DNA of 64,000 nt from Prorocentrum cordatum (lineage: Eukaryota; Sar; Dinophyceae; Prorocentrales; Prorocentraceae), in assembly GCA_963575745.1 (NCBI GenBank), contig CAUYUJ010017808.1:1-64000 (forward strand). Direction: 5' to 3'. The notes under the pieces were generated by a model. That model was not told the DNA's origin. It saw nothing but the letters and a program-made list of their open reading frames with translations, and ran no database searches. The position numbers and the translations under genes are program-made. Positions 40,801-50,700 of this stretch are shown here, piece after piece; positions within the stretch are counted from its first letter, which is position 1, and each line of letters begins with the position of its first letter.

Positions 40801-43800
40801 GCCCCTGACTTTCGTCCTGGGTTCGGTTTAGTGAAGTGATGAACTTCGCGGTCCTTACGTAGGGAAAAACTTCGCTTCACTAATCTGGGGCCCTTGGGGC
40901 CTCAGTGGGCCCTGGGGCCCAAAATTAGTGAAGTGATGGTTTTCGGGCCTCGGACAATATCTCGTTCACCGCCTTGGAGCGCGGCTCCACACCCCCTGAA
41001 AAGAGGACGGGCCCGCCTTTCAAAAGTTCGGGCCTGGCGTTGACCCAAGCGGCTCCACAACCGGCCCCAAGGAGGTCCCAGGAGAGGGAACACGAACTTA
41101 CAGTTGGAGCCCACAACTGCAAGGCGAGCCCCAAGATCGCATCCAGGCCCCCAAGAGACGCCCAAAGAGCCCCCCAGAGGCCCCCAAGACGCCCCGAGGA
41201 GGCCCCGAGGAGGCCCCCAGGAGCCCCCGAGACGCCCTAAGAGGCCCCCAAGGCCCCACAAAGGCGCCTCCCAGGTGGCCCCCAGAGGCATCAACGGCCC
41301 AGGCACGGTGGCGGTGTGAGCCGCAGAGCGCTCGATGGCCGCCCCGGCCCGACCTGGCAAATCAGGGCCTGCAGCTCCCGGTCCCCGTTCACGATGGGCA
41401 GCTTCCCGACCTTCGCTCCGACCATGGCGGCGGTGGCCTCCCGCAGCGTGGTGGGCTCCGTGACGCAGGTCACCTGCGGCCAGAGCCAGGCGCCGGGGAG
41501 AGGGCGGGAGCCGCGCAGAGAGGGGGCGGGGGCCTCCGGCGACCTGGGGCCGCCCTCGGGCCTCGTGGCCAAGAGGCAACGACCTGCGACGAGGGAGCCG
41601 ATCCGGGGGTGGGGTCGAGAGCACTGGGCGTCGCAGCTTTTTTTTTAACAAAAAAAAAAAAAAAAAAAAAAAACACGACATCGGAGATCCGGGGGGGGTA
41701 TGATATACTCACAACGATCTGGGCAAAACGATGGTGACTGTGTACGTTTTCGGGCCTGTTGGTTCACGCATCCCGTGAGACATCGCTCTCCGACAAATAG
41801 TAGATCTTGCTCTTCTACTACCACTAACACGATCACTTCCACGGCATCGATCACGATCACCATGACTGCATTACAACAGCAAAATGAATACTGATACTGA
41901 GATTCACACTCCCAGCAAGACCACTGCTATTGCTACTGCTGCTGCTACTGAACGTGGTACTCGAGCAAGAGTGCAGGTGCTACGAAGTGGTTTAATGTGT
42001 CAAAACGATGGTGGAAGCGCAAAGCAACGCAACGCAGCGCAACGCGGTGCAATGCACAACAATGTCCTTCAATGAAATCCCGGGTATACGGGGACTGCGC
42101 CCTCATGGCTCCACCTTCAGTAGATGTCTGCATGCCAAGGCCTACTGCGTCGCCTCTGCAAGCAAAGACGCAGGTGTGGCTGAAAAACATACAGACTGAC
42201 TACGCTTTCGGACCACTTCTGGTATCCAATACGCCCCCGCCGAAAAGGCAAGGCCTCTCGGCACCGCCCGTTCATTGCTCCCGTGAGGCTCCCATGAAGA
42301 TCCCGCAGGACACCAGCGCGCTCCCAGAAGGCCCCAACAGCTGGCTGGCCTGGTGGCTGTGCCGTGCGCCGCGGCCGCGAGCCGCGAGCGGCGGGCGCGC
42401 ATGGCCGCCACGCCACATAAAGGAACCTAGGGCCGCGAGCCTCGAAGCATACACGTCCTGGGGGCGCGTGCCGCGTGAGGCACGCGCCTCCCCCGGCACG
42501 AAGCAGCGCAGCGCAGGAGGGAATCCATCCGCGTGCGCAGGGGGCGCCGCATCACAGTAAGACGAAGCCAGGACGAGGAGAAAGTCGGGCGAAGATGCAT
42601 CGAGAATCTCTGGAGGATGTCTCGCCGCGGCCTTCTGAGAGCGTTTCCGAACGCTCGTTCCGGAACGCTCTGGAACGGACTCCTCCTCGTCCGAGCCCCG
42701 TCCGACACATGCAGGCAACCTGTCGGGAGCGGCCAAGAGGGGGGTGTCCAAAAGGGGGGGGGTGCAAATCATGACCGGCGGCATGTGCGCGGACCAGCGG
42801 GGGGGCCAGGGACGTAATGAAATAAGAAGAGGCGCCAGAAAGTCTGGGGAGATATCATGGCCTCACGCCATGATATCCACCCCCCCCCCTAGTCATCACC
42901 GGAGGAGGAGGAGGAGGAGGAGGAGGAGGAGGAGGAGGAGGAGGAGCGAGGAGGACGAGGAGGAGGAGCGAGGAGGAGGAGGAGGAGGAGGAGGAGGAGC
43001 GATGAGCGAAGAGAAGGAGCCCCTCTCTTCCGCCCCCGAACAGGAACCCGCGAGCCGGATGCTGGAGCGCTCCGGGACGCTCTCCCGGGAGCCTCCCGCA
43101 GCGCCCAGGGGATCGCCCCGTCGCCACCCGCAGCGCCCAGGGGATCTTAAACTGCTCGACTGGGAAGGTGATGACGCCCCCTTTTCAGTACGAAGTTCTG
43201 GAGTGACCCACGGCCCCACCGCATGCTTCTGCCCCTCCCTGCTCCCCAGAGGTATCGCCCGCCCTCGGCCGACGGTCGCCTCCCTCGTCATGATGTCCGC
43301 CAGGGTGGCGCCGCCGTCGGCGCAGGCCTCCAGGTCGCGCGCCGTGACCAGTCCAAGCAGCCTTCGGGTCGGGCGAAAGGGGGGGATAGCAAAGGAGGGG
43401 TTTGAGAATCAGCTCACGTAGCTGATTTTCCCAGCGCCTCCCGGCGCCGGGAGGCGGCCTTGTGTCGAGGAATGGGCGCCTCGGTGAGGCCGAAACCAGC
43501 TGCATGCAGCAGATTTCGAAACCCCCCCTTTCCCAATCCCCCCCTTTCGCCCGGCCCGATCCAAGCAGCCTGCTTCCCATCCGGCCGCTCTCCGTGACGG
43601 GGAAGGTGCCGATGCCGCACTCGGCCCGCATGGCCGCCGCCTCCGCCACCGTGCACCTCACCGTGCGGACCGCGGGCCTCCGCCTCCCTGCCCACGGGGA
43701 GGAGGAGGAGGAGGAGGAGGAGGAGGAGGAGGAGGAGGAGGAGGAGGAGAAAGGGGGAGGAGGAGGAGGAGGAGGAGGAGGAGGAGGAGGAGGAGAAAGG

Positions 43801-45787
43801 AGGAGGAGGAGGAGGAGGAGGAACGGAGAATGAGGGGGAGGAGGGGAAGGAGGAGGAGGAGGAGGAGGAGGCTCGCTCGCTCGCTAACTGCGCATGGCCA
43901 CGTCTCGAGTGGCTCGATGGGGTCTGTGGCCGCAGGGCGCTCGGGAGACACCGTGCTCCCGCCGACGTCAAAATTCTACGGGCACCCCTCCCCCCGGCAA
44001 GCGGCATGGGGACACCCTGGTTGCAGCAAAGGGTCGAGAGGCCTGTACGCGCAGACACTATCTCGGAGACGCGGAGGGGACAAGAGGGACACAGCGGCAG
44101 CGGGGGGGGGCGGTGGCAGCAAGGGGAGACGGGGGAGAAGTCGGCCAGTCAGGCCGAGAGAGGTTCAAAAGAAGGTACAGCATGCCCCCACGACAGTAGA
44201 CGAGGCGAGCGGCCTCGTTCAGAGAACCCTCGCGATACAAAGCATCGCAGTTGCACAGGCTACTTGCCATTCGATGTGCCAGCACCTCTGCCTATGCTCC
44301 GTGTTCTGTCTCGACGACGGCCTCTGGCGCGCACCAGGGGGCCCCACCCTCCCCGGAAGTGTACCTGGCCGCGCTCAGAGACAGATCCTGAAGAGGCCAG
44401 CTGTGGCCTGTTCGGGGGGTTCTGAGGGGGGCGGAGGTGCACGGTTTCCCCTGGGGCCGTAGGCGACCCGAGGAGGAGGAGGAGGAGGAGGAGGAGGAGG
44501 AGGAGGAGGAGGAGGTGGTGGTGGTGGTGGTGGTAGAGGGGGAGGGGGAGGGGGAGGGGGAGGGGGAGGAGGAGATTGAGGAGGAGGAGGACGGGTCGCC
44601 TAAGCCCTTCGGAGAAACCCTCCAGGCGGAGGAAGAGGCTTCGACGGGGGAGGACTGGGGTCTGGGCTCAGTGGCCCTCCCTGTGGCGGGTTCCCTCTGG
44701 GCATCTCCTCTGGCGGATTCCGACAGCGCCGCTCCTCGGCGGTCTTCGGGGGGGCCTCAACTTCGGTGCACTTCTGCCTATGGCCGAGAACAGAACTGCG
44801 AGAATCGAATTCCTCGATATCATGAGGCCTGACTGGTTCTGAACCCAAGCGTTGACGAAAGACGTGTGGCGAACGAGGGGCGGCGCGCCTCCCCTCACGA
44901 AGGCGGTCCTTGCCCGCCAGTAGCGTAACGTCTCGCAGGCCACGGGCATTGGCTGCGCCTTCAGATGAAGAATGAGGGCGCCCAGCGACTTCAGATGCTC
45001 CACTAGGTGCAGGTTCTGCCTGAGAACTTCCTGGGTGCTGATCGCCTCGAGGGCCGCGAGCCCGACCTGCAGGCTGGGTGGTCCCAGACCGTGGTCCGTG
45101 GACTTCTCCTTGACCGTGTCGGCGTAGTTCTGAGCGGCTCCGGTGCGGGCTGGCTGCAGCGGTGCAGAGGTATCCTGGCATCCTTGCTGTACAGTTTCCG
45201 CGCCCCGGTCCTTTTCATCTCGTGTCCTTCTCCTAGTTCGGGCTGCAGCCGTCTCGCCCTCAACGCATGAGAAGAAAGGAAGGAGTGGTGGTCTGGTCGA
45301 ACCTGCTCTTGCTCCATGAAAGTCCCAACTTGCGACGTTGAGGTAGATTTGCTCACAATCTCTCAGAGCGCCGTGCGCATATCTACGCTGTATGCTCATT
45401 CGACCCTTTCAGCGCAGCCGTTGCTTTCTGACACTAGCATAAACCAAGCGTTTCTTGGAAACGACTCGGACATTACAACGACCCCGGTACTCCAACGACT
45501 CCGGCTGTAATTCCGACCGACGTATTGTCTTAAGTATCCTTTGCAGGCACGCTCCTGACCAGTCTGGTCCCTGGTCAGCCGAAACTCGGAGGCTCAGCTA
45601 AAGCGTGCCCTGATGAGGGCTGAGCTTGTATCAGTGTTGTCGCTGTCTCTCCTCTCCCTCTCCCTCCTCTCTGCCTCTCTCTCTCTCTATTTCTCTCTCT
45701 CTCTCTCTCTCTTCCTCGTTCTTTTACGACGTTCACGTGCTGTTCCACTTCACTGGGCGATTCCCCTCTCCTATGAAATTTATATAT

Positions 45788-45823
<36 letters not shown>

Positions 45824-48800
45824 ATACTCCGACGGAGGACGAGCGATCCCGACCCCCCCCCTGTGACTGCCGTGGGGGGGCGCGGGAAGGCGCCTGCCGC
45901 TGAACGTGCGCGGGTCCATGATGAACCCGCTCTCGTGCCCCTTCACCCTCCGGACCATGTCCGCCTGGGCCTGGACTGGCTGGTTCCTGCGGGGCCGCGG
46001 AGGCAACGGGGGCACCCGAATCCGCCCGCCCCCCCTCGCCCAATTCCTGCAGAGCAGGTTTTGCGACATTGGATGTTTAAAAACATCGGATTCTTAATAC
46101 ATGACTGGTTTATGAATACATTGATGTACGGACTCATCGTTGCTTTTTAAACTAAATCGCTGCATTTTTAATACATGATCCGCACGCGGAGCATGTATCA
46201 AAAACTGCACTGTACTCCGGATGCACAGGCAGCTCCTCCGTGCCGCAGCAGCAGAGGTGCCCGCAGGCTGCCCAGGGCTCACATCCCACGTCCCGGAGCT
46301 AACGTTTCCAGCAGCTGCGCGAATGGAGGCGGGGTCCCGTTCAAAATGGGGCTCTCGCCTCACTGCCGCGCAGACTCGTCTGAAAAGCTTGCAACATTCG
46401 CGCGAAGGGAAGCTGGGCCCTTTCCAATATGCGGGTCTCGCCTCATCGCCGCGCACACCCGTCTGAAGACTAGCAGACATTACGAGGATGGAGGCCAGGT
46501 TCTTTTCAAAATGGGGCTCTCGAGTGAGACGTATTCAAAAAGATGGCTCGACAAAAAGATGGCTCGACAAAGATGGCTTGACAAAATGTGACAAACAGGT
46601 ACTCTTCAAAACCACATCAAAATTGGTGTGTCGCCTCAGCGCCCCGCACATTCGTCTGAAAACGCAGCTTTTCAAAATGGGGCTATCGCCCTGGACTCCC
46701 CCGAATCGCCCGAATCTGACGACCTGAAACTCGAACACGTAGACTTGTGCAAGTGTCACACGGCTGGAGGACGGTCCTTTCTCGAAGGGTAGCTCTCGCC
46801 AGACGAAGGGGAGGAGGAGGAGGAGGAGGAGGAGGAGGAGCAAAAGGAGGAGATGGACAAGGCGAACTGGGGGACGCACAAAGTCCATTGCCAGCCAAGA
46901 GCTTCGGGGGCGCGGGCCTGCAAAATCTAAGACCTCCTGAGGCTAGGTGGGCCCCAGCTTGGAAGCGGCCGGGGGGTCTGCACTGGATGGGCCCCGAGAA
47001 AATCGGTCGAGAGGGGGCGAAGGCAAATCCGCTCAAAATCTGTCCCCGGACCCCTCCCGGAGTCGAAACGGACCTCCACAAAAACGAGCATCGAGGAAGA
47101 ACAAATCACATGACCATCAATATTCGAGGGTCCGCGCGGATGTCTTGGATCGACGCTGGAGACCCCTGGCGGCGCCTCCGGCGCCGCCCCGGGGGCGCTC
47201 CGCGCGCCATGGAGGAGGGTCCAGCGCCGATCCAAGAAATGAGCGCGGATCTCCACAGGCTCATGTTCGGGCGTTGGCAGAACTGGGTTCAGTGGGACCT
47301 GGTCTAGTGATGTGTACTGGGGGACGCCCCCCCGCCCCGTACCACGAACCGGAACTGCCGTCACCCGAAAAAACACCAGCTACGGCAGACCTGGTTTGAG
47401 GATTCTGGCCGATTCAGGGGCTCCGGGGCCCCACCAAGAACTGGGTCCCCTCAAACTGGGGTCCTGGTTTTAAGTCGGGCCTGTCCCCCTACAGTGGGAT
47501 TTTCGACGAAAAATAAAAGAATACCCTCAAAATACTACAAAAAGGTATATAAAAAAAAGTCCCCAGACTATGTTTGGATTATTTTTGGGATATTTTATAT
47601 TTTTCGTCGAAAATCCCCCTGTATGGGGACAGGCCCGACTTAATCCTGGCTATACCCGACAGGTGTACGTCAGTCGTTGCTCCTCGAGAGCACCCAGCCT
47701 CGGGGCTCCTGTGGATGACACCGACGCCCCCCTGGAGGGACAGCGCCACCGCCACGTCGGGGCTGGACGCCGCCTGCTGCAACGCCCCCGCGGGAGGGGG
47801 GGCGGGGAGCGGTGCGAGCGGGAGCGGCGCAAGAGGGGGACGAGGGAACGGCAGGACTGGTCAGCATCGAATCGGGCCGCATCCCAGACCCCCTCGCGCT
47901 GCGAAGAAATCCCCGCGGGAACTCGGTTCGCTATGTCCGGCCTCCGGAGGCTCTCACCGGGCCTCGGGACCTTCAAAAAACGACTCAGGATGAAAAGCTG
48001 GTCCCGGGGAATGGGTCCAGACCTCTGGGGGTCGACGTTGAGAAGCATGACAAAAAAAAAGACGACGTCGGGGGTCTGGGATCGGCACGGAGTCAGACTC
48101 GAACTGGATCGGCCGCGCCAGGATTCGGAAGCGGCCAAGAGGGGGGTGTCCAAGAGGGGGGGGTGCAAATCAAGACAGGCGGCATGGGCGCGTCCCAGCG
48201 GGGGGGCCAGGGACGTAATGAAATAAGAAGAGGCGCCATGAAATCTGGGGAAACATCATGACCCACGAAATGGATATCCACCCCCCCCTGGTCATCACCC
48301 CCCTCTCTTCCGCCCCCGAAGGATGCACAGCAACGCCATGCAAGCGTCGGGCCACGTCGAATCGACGGAGCATCGGACTCGAATCGGAGCGAGCTGGCCA
48401 GAGTCGGCATCGAATCAGGTCGATCGGATTTGAAGGGGCCCTGGGACACACGAATAAATATACACAAATAAAAGGATTACCCATATTTTCCTATATGTTC
48501 TGGGTTTTTGTCTTCCCCCCCACTTCCCATATTTTCCCATATTTTCCTGGGACTCGACGATTATTGTGTCTGTGTGTTTTTTCCCCTCCTGAGGATTGAC
48601 ATGGACCCTGCGAGGGGGGCTAGAAGGCAACTCCTGGGAGGTCATTTCCGAGGTACGGTGAAGGGCTACCGAGTCAGATCACAGGGCCATCGAGCCCAAT
48701 CAAGGCGGATTAAGCTAAGCCAGGGATTAAGCCAGGGATCAAGCCGGATTGAGCCGGAGAAAGCGGGAGTAAGCTGGATGCAGCTTGCTTTCAACCACAC

Positions 48801-49884
48801 ATACGAATACCAGCGCCAATGCTGACTGCAACCTCGCAGGAGTTGCATATTCAGAGAGATCGGCGCGAGAACATGGCGGGGGTCTGGGACTGGCTCAGGG
48901 GGGGTACCTCGATCTGCACTCGGCGATGCATCGCCGACAGATCGGCGGTAGACCGCGGACATCGAGTCCGCACGCTCCTGAGCGGGGTGGGGTCTCAGGC
49001 CCCCCTGAGCGAGAAGTGGGCGATTGTCGGCGGTGCACCCAGGGGGGGAAGGCAGAGGGGACGGGCCTGCTCAGGAGGCTCAGAAGGCATCTGGCCTGCT
49101 GAGAGGCTTCTCAGATGAGACGAGGAGCAGCATCAGCAGGAAGGGTGGTGGATGAGGACGAGTAGCAGCAGGAACAGGGGAGAGGAGCGCGATGGGAGGA
49201 GGAGCAGGAGGACAAAGAGGAGGAATCTGGCTTTTGAGAAGGCGTCTAAGCCTTCTCCAGAGCCACAGGGAGCTTCTCCGAAGACTGGAGGGCTTCCGAG
49301 AAGCCCCGCATGCCCTTTGGCCTTCCCCTCTGGGCGCGCCGACGAGAGTGGAGGCCGATGCGTTCATCCCTGCGCCGATCCTCCGTGACTGACGGGGCCC
49401 AAGAGCACACAAGTAGATAGACACACATCCCAGGACTCCCAATATTTGTCATGTTTATCTGGATGCTCGTCTTCTCCTCCACTTCCCCTGCTTGTCCGCG
49501 TTCGCTGGGAATCGACGATCATTTGAGTCTGTGCGCTTGTTTCCCACCTGACTGACGTTGCCCCTGAGGGGGGCAGGGGGGGAGGGGGGCGCCCATGGAT
49601 TCGCTACCAAGGCCTTGCCCGCTTCCCCATCGAAGCCGTGGCACGGTCAAGCACAAGGACGCGGGGACATGCGCCGACCGTTCCACCTTGCATCGATCGC
49701 GGCCCCGATCGTTCAAGGTGGAATTCCGTGGGGTCCAATGGCGTCACCGCGCACCATCAAGGCTTCCGCGACGCAAATTTCAACCGTGAGCGCCTTCGCC
49801 AGCGTCGCCGGCACGTCATCGCCGCACGAAAACATCGTGCCCCATAGCGCGATTCCATCATACAAAAATCTCCAACACCGTTGA
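37415..49884 (-). CDS. IMP dehydrogenase-like gene, at least seven exons over about 12 kb, catalytic loop missing
   Basis: Exons in gene order: a tentative N-terminal one at 49884-49723, then 47776-47699, 45970-45899, 43676-43570, 43361-43280, 41473-41354, 40006-39800 and 37853-37415. Translated and joined they follow IMP dehydrogenase: LQGGVGVIHR (MGGIGFIHH), AQADMVRRVKGHESGFIMDP, a CBS pair (ECGIGTFPVTESGRMGSRLLG, LVTARDLEAC, KVGKLPIVNGDRELQALI), PLASRDANRHLL, then the barrel (DVVAGRVSSG, EGLRVGGGG, GVPVLADCGARGAGDALKAL) and DKGSVADL. The enzyme oxidises IMP to XMP in GMP synthesis. Here the loop between RVGxG and GVPVxAD lacks the GSxCxT cysteine and about 15 residues, and the flap is not recognisable, so ordinary catalysis is unlikely. 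It may be a pseudoenzyme, a divergent paralogue or a decaying gene; the CBS modules and clean splice junctions argue against random decay. Several introns have direct repeats at their ends. Confidence 0.65.
37866..37926. repeat. (CTC)n microsatellite beside an IMPDH splice acceptor
   Basis: About 20 uninterrupted CTC units. On the gene strand it reads (GAG)n and ends about 11 nt before the exon, so the intron lacks the usual pyrimidine tract at its 3' end. Confidence 0.92.
38770..39560. repeat. AT-rich degenerate CGTATTATTA-type block within an intron
   Basis: About 790 bp of much lower GC than its surroundings, made of irregular phrases such as CGTATTATTACTCG, ATTATTAT and GCATTATTA. It has sharp edges and lies in the IMPDH-like gene's intron between 39800 and 37853. 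No coding sense. Confidence 0.65.
39800..40006 (-). CDS. IMPDH-like exon: barrel segment PLASRDAN to LGRLKQ
   Basis: 207 nt, 69 codons, phase 0 at both ends. GDLRRNALHPLASRDANRHL aligns with TDLKKNRDYPLASKDAKKQL of IMPDH, and ALVDAGADVLLLDTDGG with the AGVDVVVLDSSQG segment. The acceptor reads CCGCCAG and the donor is GC (CTCAAGCAG before GCCCTG). Confidence 0.75.
40090..40540. repeat. degenerate CCAATATGAT / CAATCTGGC repeat block
   Basis: Irregular phrases such as CCAATATGAT, GGCATATTGC, CAATCTGGC and CCAACCTGGC recur about every 15-30 bp for 450 bp, upstream (on the gene strand) of the 39.8-40.0 kb exon. Confidence 0.6.
40860..41300. repeat. degenerate GGCCCCAAGA repeat block within an intron
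   Basis: CCCCCAAGA, GAGGCCCCCA and CCCGAGACGCCC phrases dominate, especially 41130-41290. Same family as the other blocks of this type. Confidence 0.65.
41354..41473 (-). CDS. IMPDH-like exon: second CBS domain
   Basis: 120 nt, 40 codons. VTCVTEPTTLREATAAMVG, then KVGKLPIVNGDRELQALI, match the second CBS motif (GKLPIVNEDDELVAII). The acceptor is CTGGCCGCAG; the donor is a regular GT after TTTGCCAG. Joining to the exon at 40006 gives ALICQGDLRRN, aligned without gaps to the family. Confidence 0.78.
41638..41674. repeat. T-run followed by A-run
   Basis: T homopolymer then AAC then a long A homopolymer, a perfect hairpin-forming palindrome in an intron of the IMPDH-like gene. Confidence 0.9.
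42728..43042. repeat. dispersed repeat R2, copy 1, split by a (GGA)n expansion
   Basis: From AGCGGCCAAGAGGGGGGTG to TCTTCCGCCCCCGAA this matches 48138-48322 closely (for example GGGGGCCAGGGACGTAATGA and AATAAGAAGAGGCGCCA). This copy contains an extra block of GGA/GAG units at about 42899-43003 that the other lacks. Confidence 0.85.
42899..43003. repeat. (GGA)n microsatellite
   Basis: Mostly GGA/GAG units with a few GAC and GCG interruptions, lying within repeat R2 copy 1. Confidence 0.92.
43280..43361 (-). CDS. IMPDH-like exon: LVTARDLEAC..IMTRE
   Basis: 82 nt. LVTARDLEACADGGATLADI then IMTRE matches LVGIVTSRDI..IMTKRE between the CBS motifs. It begins one base into a codon completed by the upstream exon (AG+G). 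The donor is GC (AGGGAG before GCGACC); the next exon starts after GCAG before GTGACC, so AGG(C/T)GACC is repeated across the intron. Confidence 0.78.
43362..43569 (-). mobile_element. introner element forming an IMPDH intron
   Basis: The whole 208-nt intron is a short inverted-repeat element plus its target duplication. AGGCTGCTTGGA occurs at 43571-43560 and again at 43363-43352. Between them the ends are inverted repeats: TCGGGCCGGGCGAAAGGGGG at the donor side and, complemented, TCGGGTCGGGCGAAAGGGGG at the acceptor side, with looser similarity for about 45 bp. The duplicated AG|GC supplies a GC donor and an AG acceptor, so splicing restores the coding sequence exactly. This is the mechanism described for introners. 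Confidence 0.85.
43570..43676 (-). CDS. IMPDH-like exon: first CBS domain
   Basis: PAVRTVRCTVAEAAAMRAEC, then GIGTFPVTESGRMGSRLLG across the introner, match DTVAEAKEKKDKYGFSGFP and VTDTGKIGSKLVG of IMPDH. The 3' edge is certain from the introner duplication; the 5' edge is approximate because the joint to the exon at 45970 could not be resolved. A (GAG)n tract lies upstream of it (43698-43872). Confidence 0.72.
43698..43872. repeat. (GAG)n microsatellite
   Basis: GAG units with short G and A interruptions over about 175 bp. Confidence 0.92.
44469..44585. repeat. (GAG)n, (GTG)n and (GGGGA)n compound microsatellite
   Basis: GAG units, then GTG units near 44515-44534, then GGGGGA units. Poly-Glu frames through it are artefacts. 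Confidence 0.9.
44690..45160 (-). CDS. possible coding fragment inside an intron, unknown
   Basis: A minus frame reads sensibly for about 120 residues: TDHGLGPPSLQVGLAALEAI, STQEVLRQNLHLVEHLKSLG, ACETLRYWRARTAFVRGG and RHTSFVNAWVQNQSGLMISR. Composition is balanced, with Leu-rich helices. It sits between the IMPDH-like exons at 45.9 and 43.6 kb but does not match that family; it may be a retroelement fragment or an unrelated nested gene. No start or splice sites could be fixed. Confidence 0.3.
45640..45825. repeat. (CT)n and (GATA)n microsatellites
   Basis: CTCTCTC tracts at about 45645-45715 and eight GATA units at about 45790-45822. Confidence 0.9.
45899..45970 (-). CDS. IMPDH-like exon: AQADMVRRVK..FIMDP
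   Basis: AQADMVRRVKGHESGFIMDP aligns with [20 protein letters not shown] of IMPDH. The acceptor is CCAGTCCAG; joined to the exon at 47776-47699 it gives HRSPEAQADMVRRVK without shift. The 3' boundary (after FIMDPR) is uncertain. Confidence 0.7.
46320..46700. repeat. degenerate tandem repeat, about 83-bp unit
   Basis: TTCAAAATGGGGCTCTCGCCTCA-like starts recur near 46337, 46421, 46503, 46603 and 46667, each followed in most copies by GCCGCGCACA and CGTCTGAAAA phrases. Copies differ by substitutions and short indels. A 15-19 bp GATGGCTCGACAAAAA repeat is nested at 46541-46585. Confidence 0.7.
46811..46845. repeat. (GGA)n microsatellite
   Basis: About a dozen GGA units in an IMPDH intron. Confidence 0.85.
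47462..47649. mobile_element. MITE-like element with 50-bp inverted ends and TCCTGG duplication
   Basis: The left end (47470-47519) begins TTAAGTCGGGCCTGTCCCC; the right end (47594-47643) is its complement with about two differences over 50 bp. TCCTGG flanks both sides (47462-47467 and 47644-47649), consistent with a target duplication. The core is AT-rich and non-coding. It lies in an intron of the IMPDH-like gene, about 50 bp from the 47.7 kb exon. Confidence 0.85.
47699..47776 (-). CDS. IMPDH-like exon: VAVALSLQGGVGVIHR
   Basis: 78 nt, 26 codons: SSPDVAVALSLQGGVGVIHR then SPE, aligning with ADMAIAMALMGGIGFIHH..TPE. The acceptor is GGGGCGTTGCAG and the donor is GC (AGCCCCGAG before GCTGGG). 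The following intron is 1,728 nt. Confidence 0.72.
48138..48322. repeat. dispersed repeat R2, copy 2
   Basis: Close copy of 42728-43042 without the GGA expansion, including GGCCAGGGACGTAATGAAAT and CCTCTCTTCCGCCCCCGAA. Confidence 0.85.
48432..48592. repeat. dispersed repeat family R1, copy 2
   Basis: GAAGGGGCCCTGGGACACAC to TTCCCCTCCTGA, very similar to copy 1, including TGTCTTCCCCCCCACTTCCC and CCCATATTTTCC phrases. Confidence 0.8.
49391..49552. repeat. dispersed repeat family R1, copy 3 (diverged)
   Basis: Same order of phrases as copies 1 and 2 (GGGGCCCAAGAGCACACAAG, GTCTTCTCCTCCACTTCCCC, CTGGGAATCGACGATCATTT) but heavily substituted. Confidence 0.65.
49723..49884 (-). CDS. tentative N-terminal exon of the IMPDH-like gene
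   Basis: A minus frame reads FLYDGIALWGTMFSCGDDVP, then LAKALTVEICVAEALMVRGD. It resembles, loosely, the LTYDDFxxLPG..DDVxLxTxLxRxIxLxxPxxSSPMD start of IMPDH, in the right place and strand. The match is weak and LPG has become LWG. No splice junction to 47776 was resolved. Confidence 0.32.
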
Positions 49885-50224
49885 TCCGACCAGCCAGCCC
49901 TGCTGGGGAAGGTCTCAATTCCTCCCCCCGGACATCTGGCATCACCCAAAAAGAAAACGACCGCGGGTTGCTCGTCTATCGAGGCCTGAGCCGACGGTTT
50001 CGGGCCCGGAGGCCGTCAAATAAGCACTCCTGATGGAAAACTGGTTCCGGGGACGGAATCGCAGAGACCGGTGGCAAACGTAACGAACAAATCAGGATGT
50101 CAGATGTCTGGCTCCGTGACCGGATGTCCATCCCGTCTATATGTCCAAAGGCCCTGGGGCCTGGTAAGGGCCCCCAAATGCCGAGAGATGCCGAACATCT
50201 TCTGCCGTGTTTTGCTTTTCACAG

Positions 50225-50700
50225 ACTGAGTGGTCGGGGGGAAGGGGCGGGGAGGGGGAAGAGGGAGGAGGAGGGGGAAGGAGGGAGGTGGAAGGCGGGG
50301 GGAAGACGGGGTAGAGGGAAGCGGGGAAGAGGAGGAGAGGTAAGGAGAGGAAGGCGGAGGGGAAGGCGGAGGGAGGGGAGGGAGGGAGGGAGGGAGGAAG
50401 TGGGGCAGGGAGACTGGGCGCGGGTGCAGGAGGGAGGGAGGGAGGTGGGAGGTTGTACAGGCCAGGGGAGGAGTAAGAGGAGGGAGGGGGGAAGCAGGGG
50501 GGAAAGCGCAGGGAAAGGGGAAGGGAAGAGGGGGCACACGGGGTGGAGGGAGGAGGGAAAGAGATGGAGGAGAGAAAAGGTAGATGGAGCGGGAGGGGGG
50601 GGGGGGAGGGGTGAAAAGGGGGGGAGAAGGCAGACGGCAGGGAGCAGAGGGAAAGAAGGAAAGGAGAAGGGAGGGCGGAGGAGGGAGGCAGGAGAGAACA
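50225..50700. repeat. long polypurine tract
   Basis: About 475 bp in which the plus strand is almost entirely G and A with few pyrimidines, including several GGGAGG tandem runs. Frames are Gly/Arg/Glu or Pro/Ser/Leu artefacts. Such mirror-rich purine tracts can form triplexes. Confidence 0.85.

Noticed and set aside
46320-46700. CRISPR array
   Set aside because: Regular spacing is only approximate, repeats are long and diverged, there are no distinct spacers or cas genes, and the DNA is eukaryotic.
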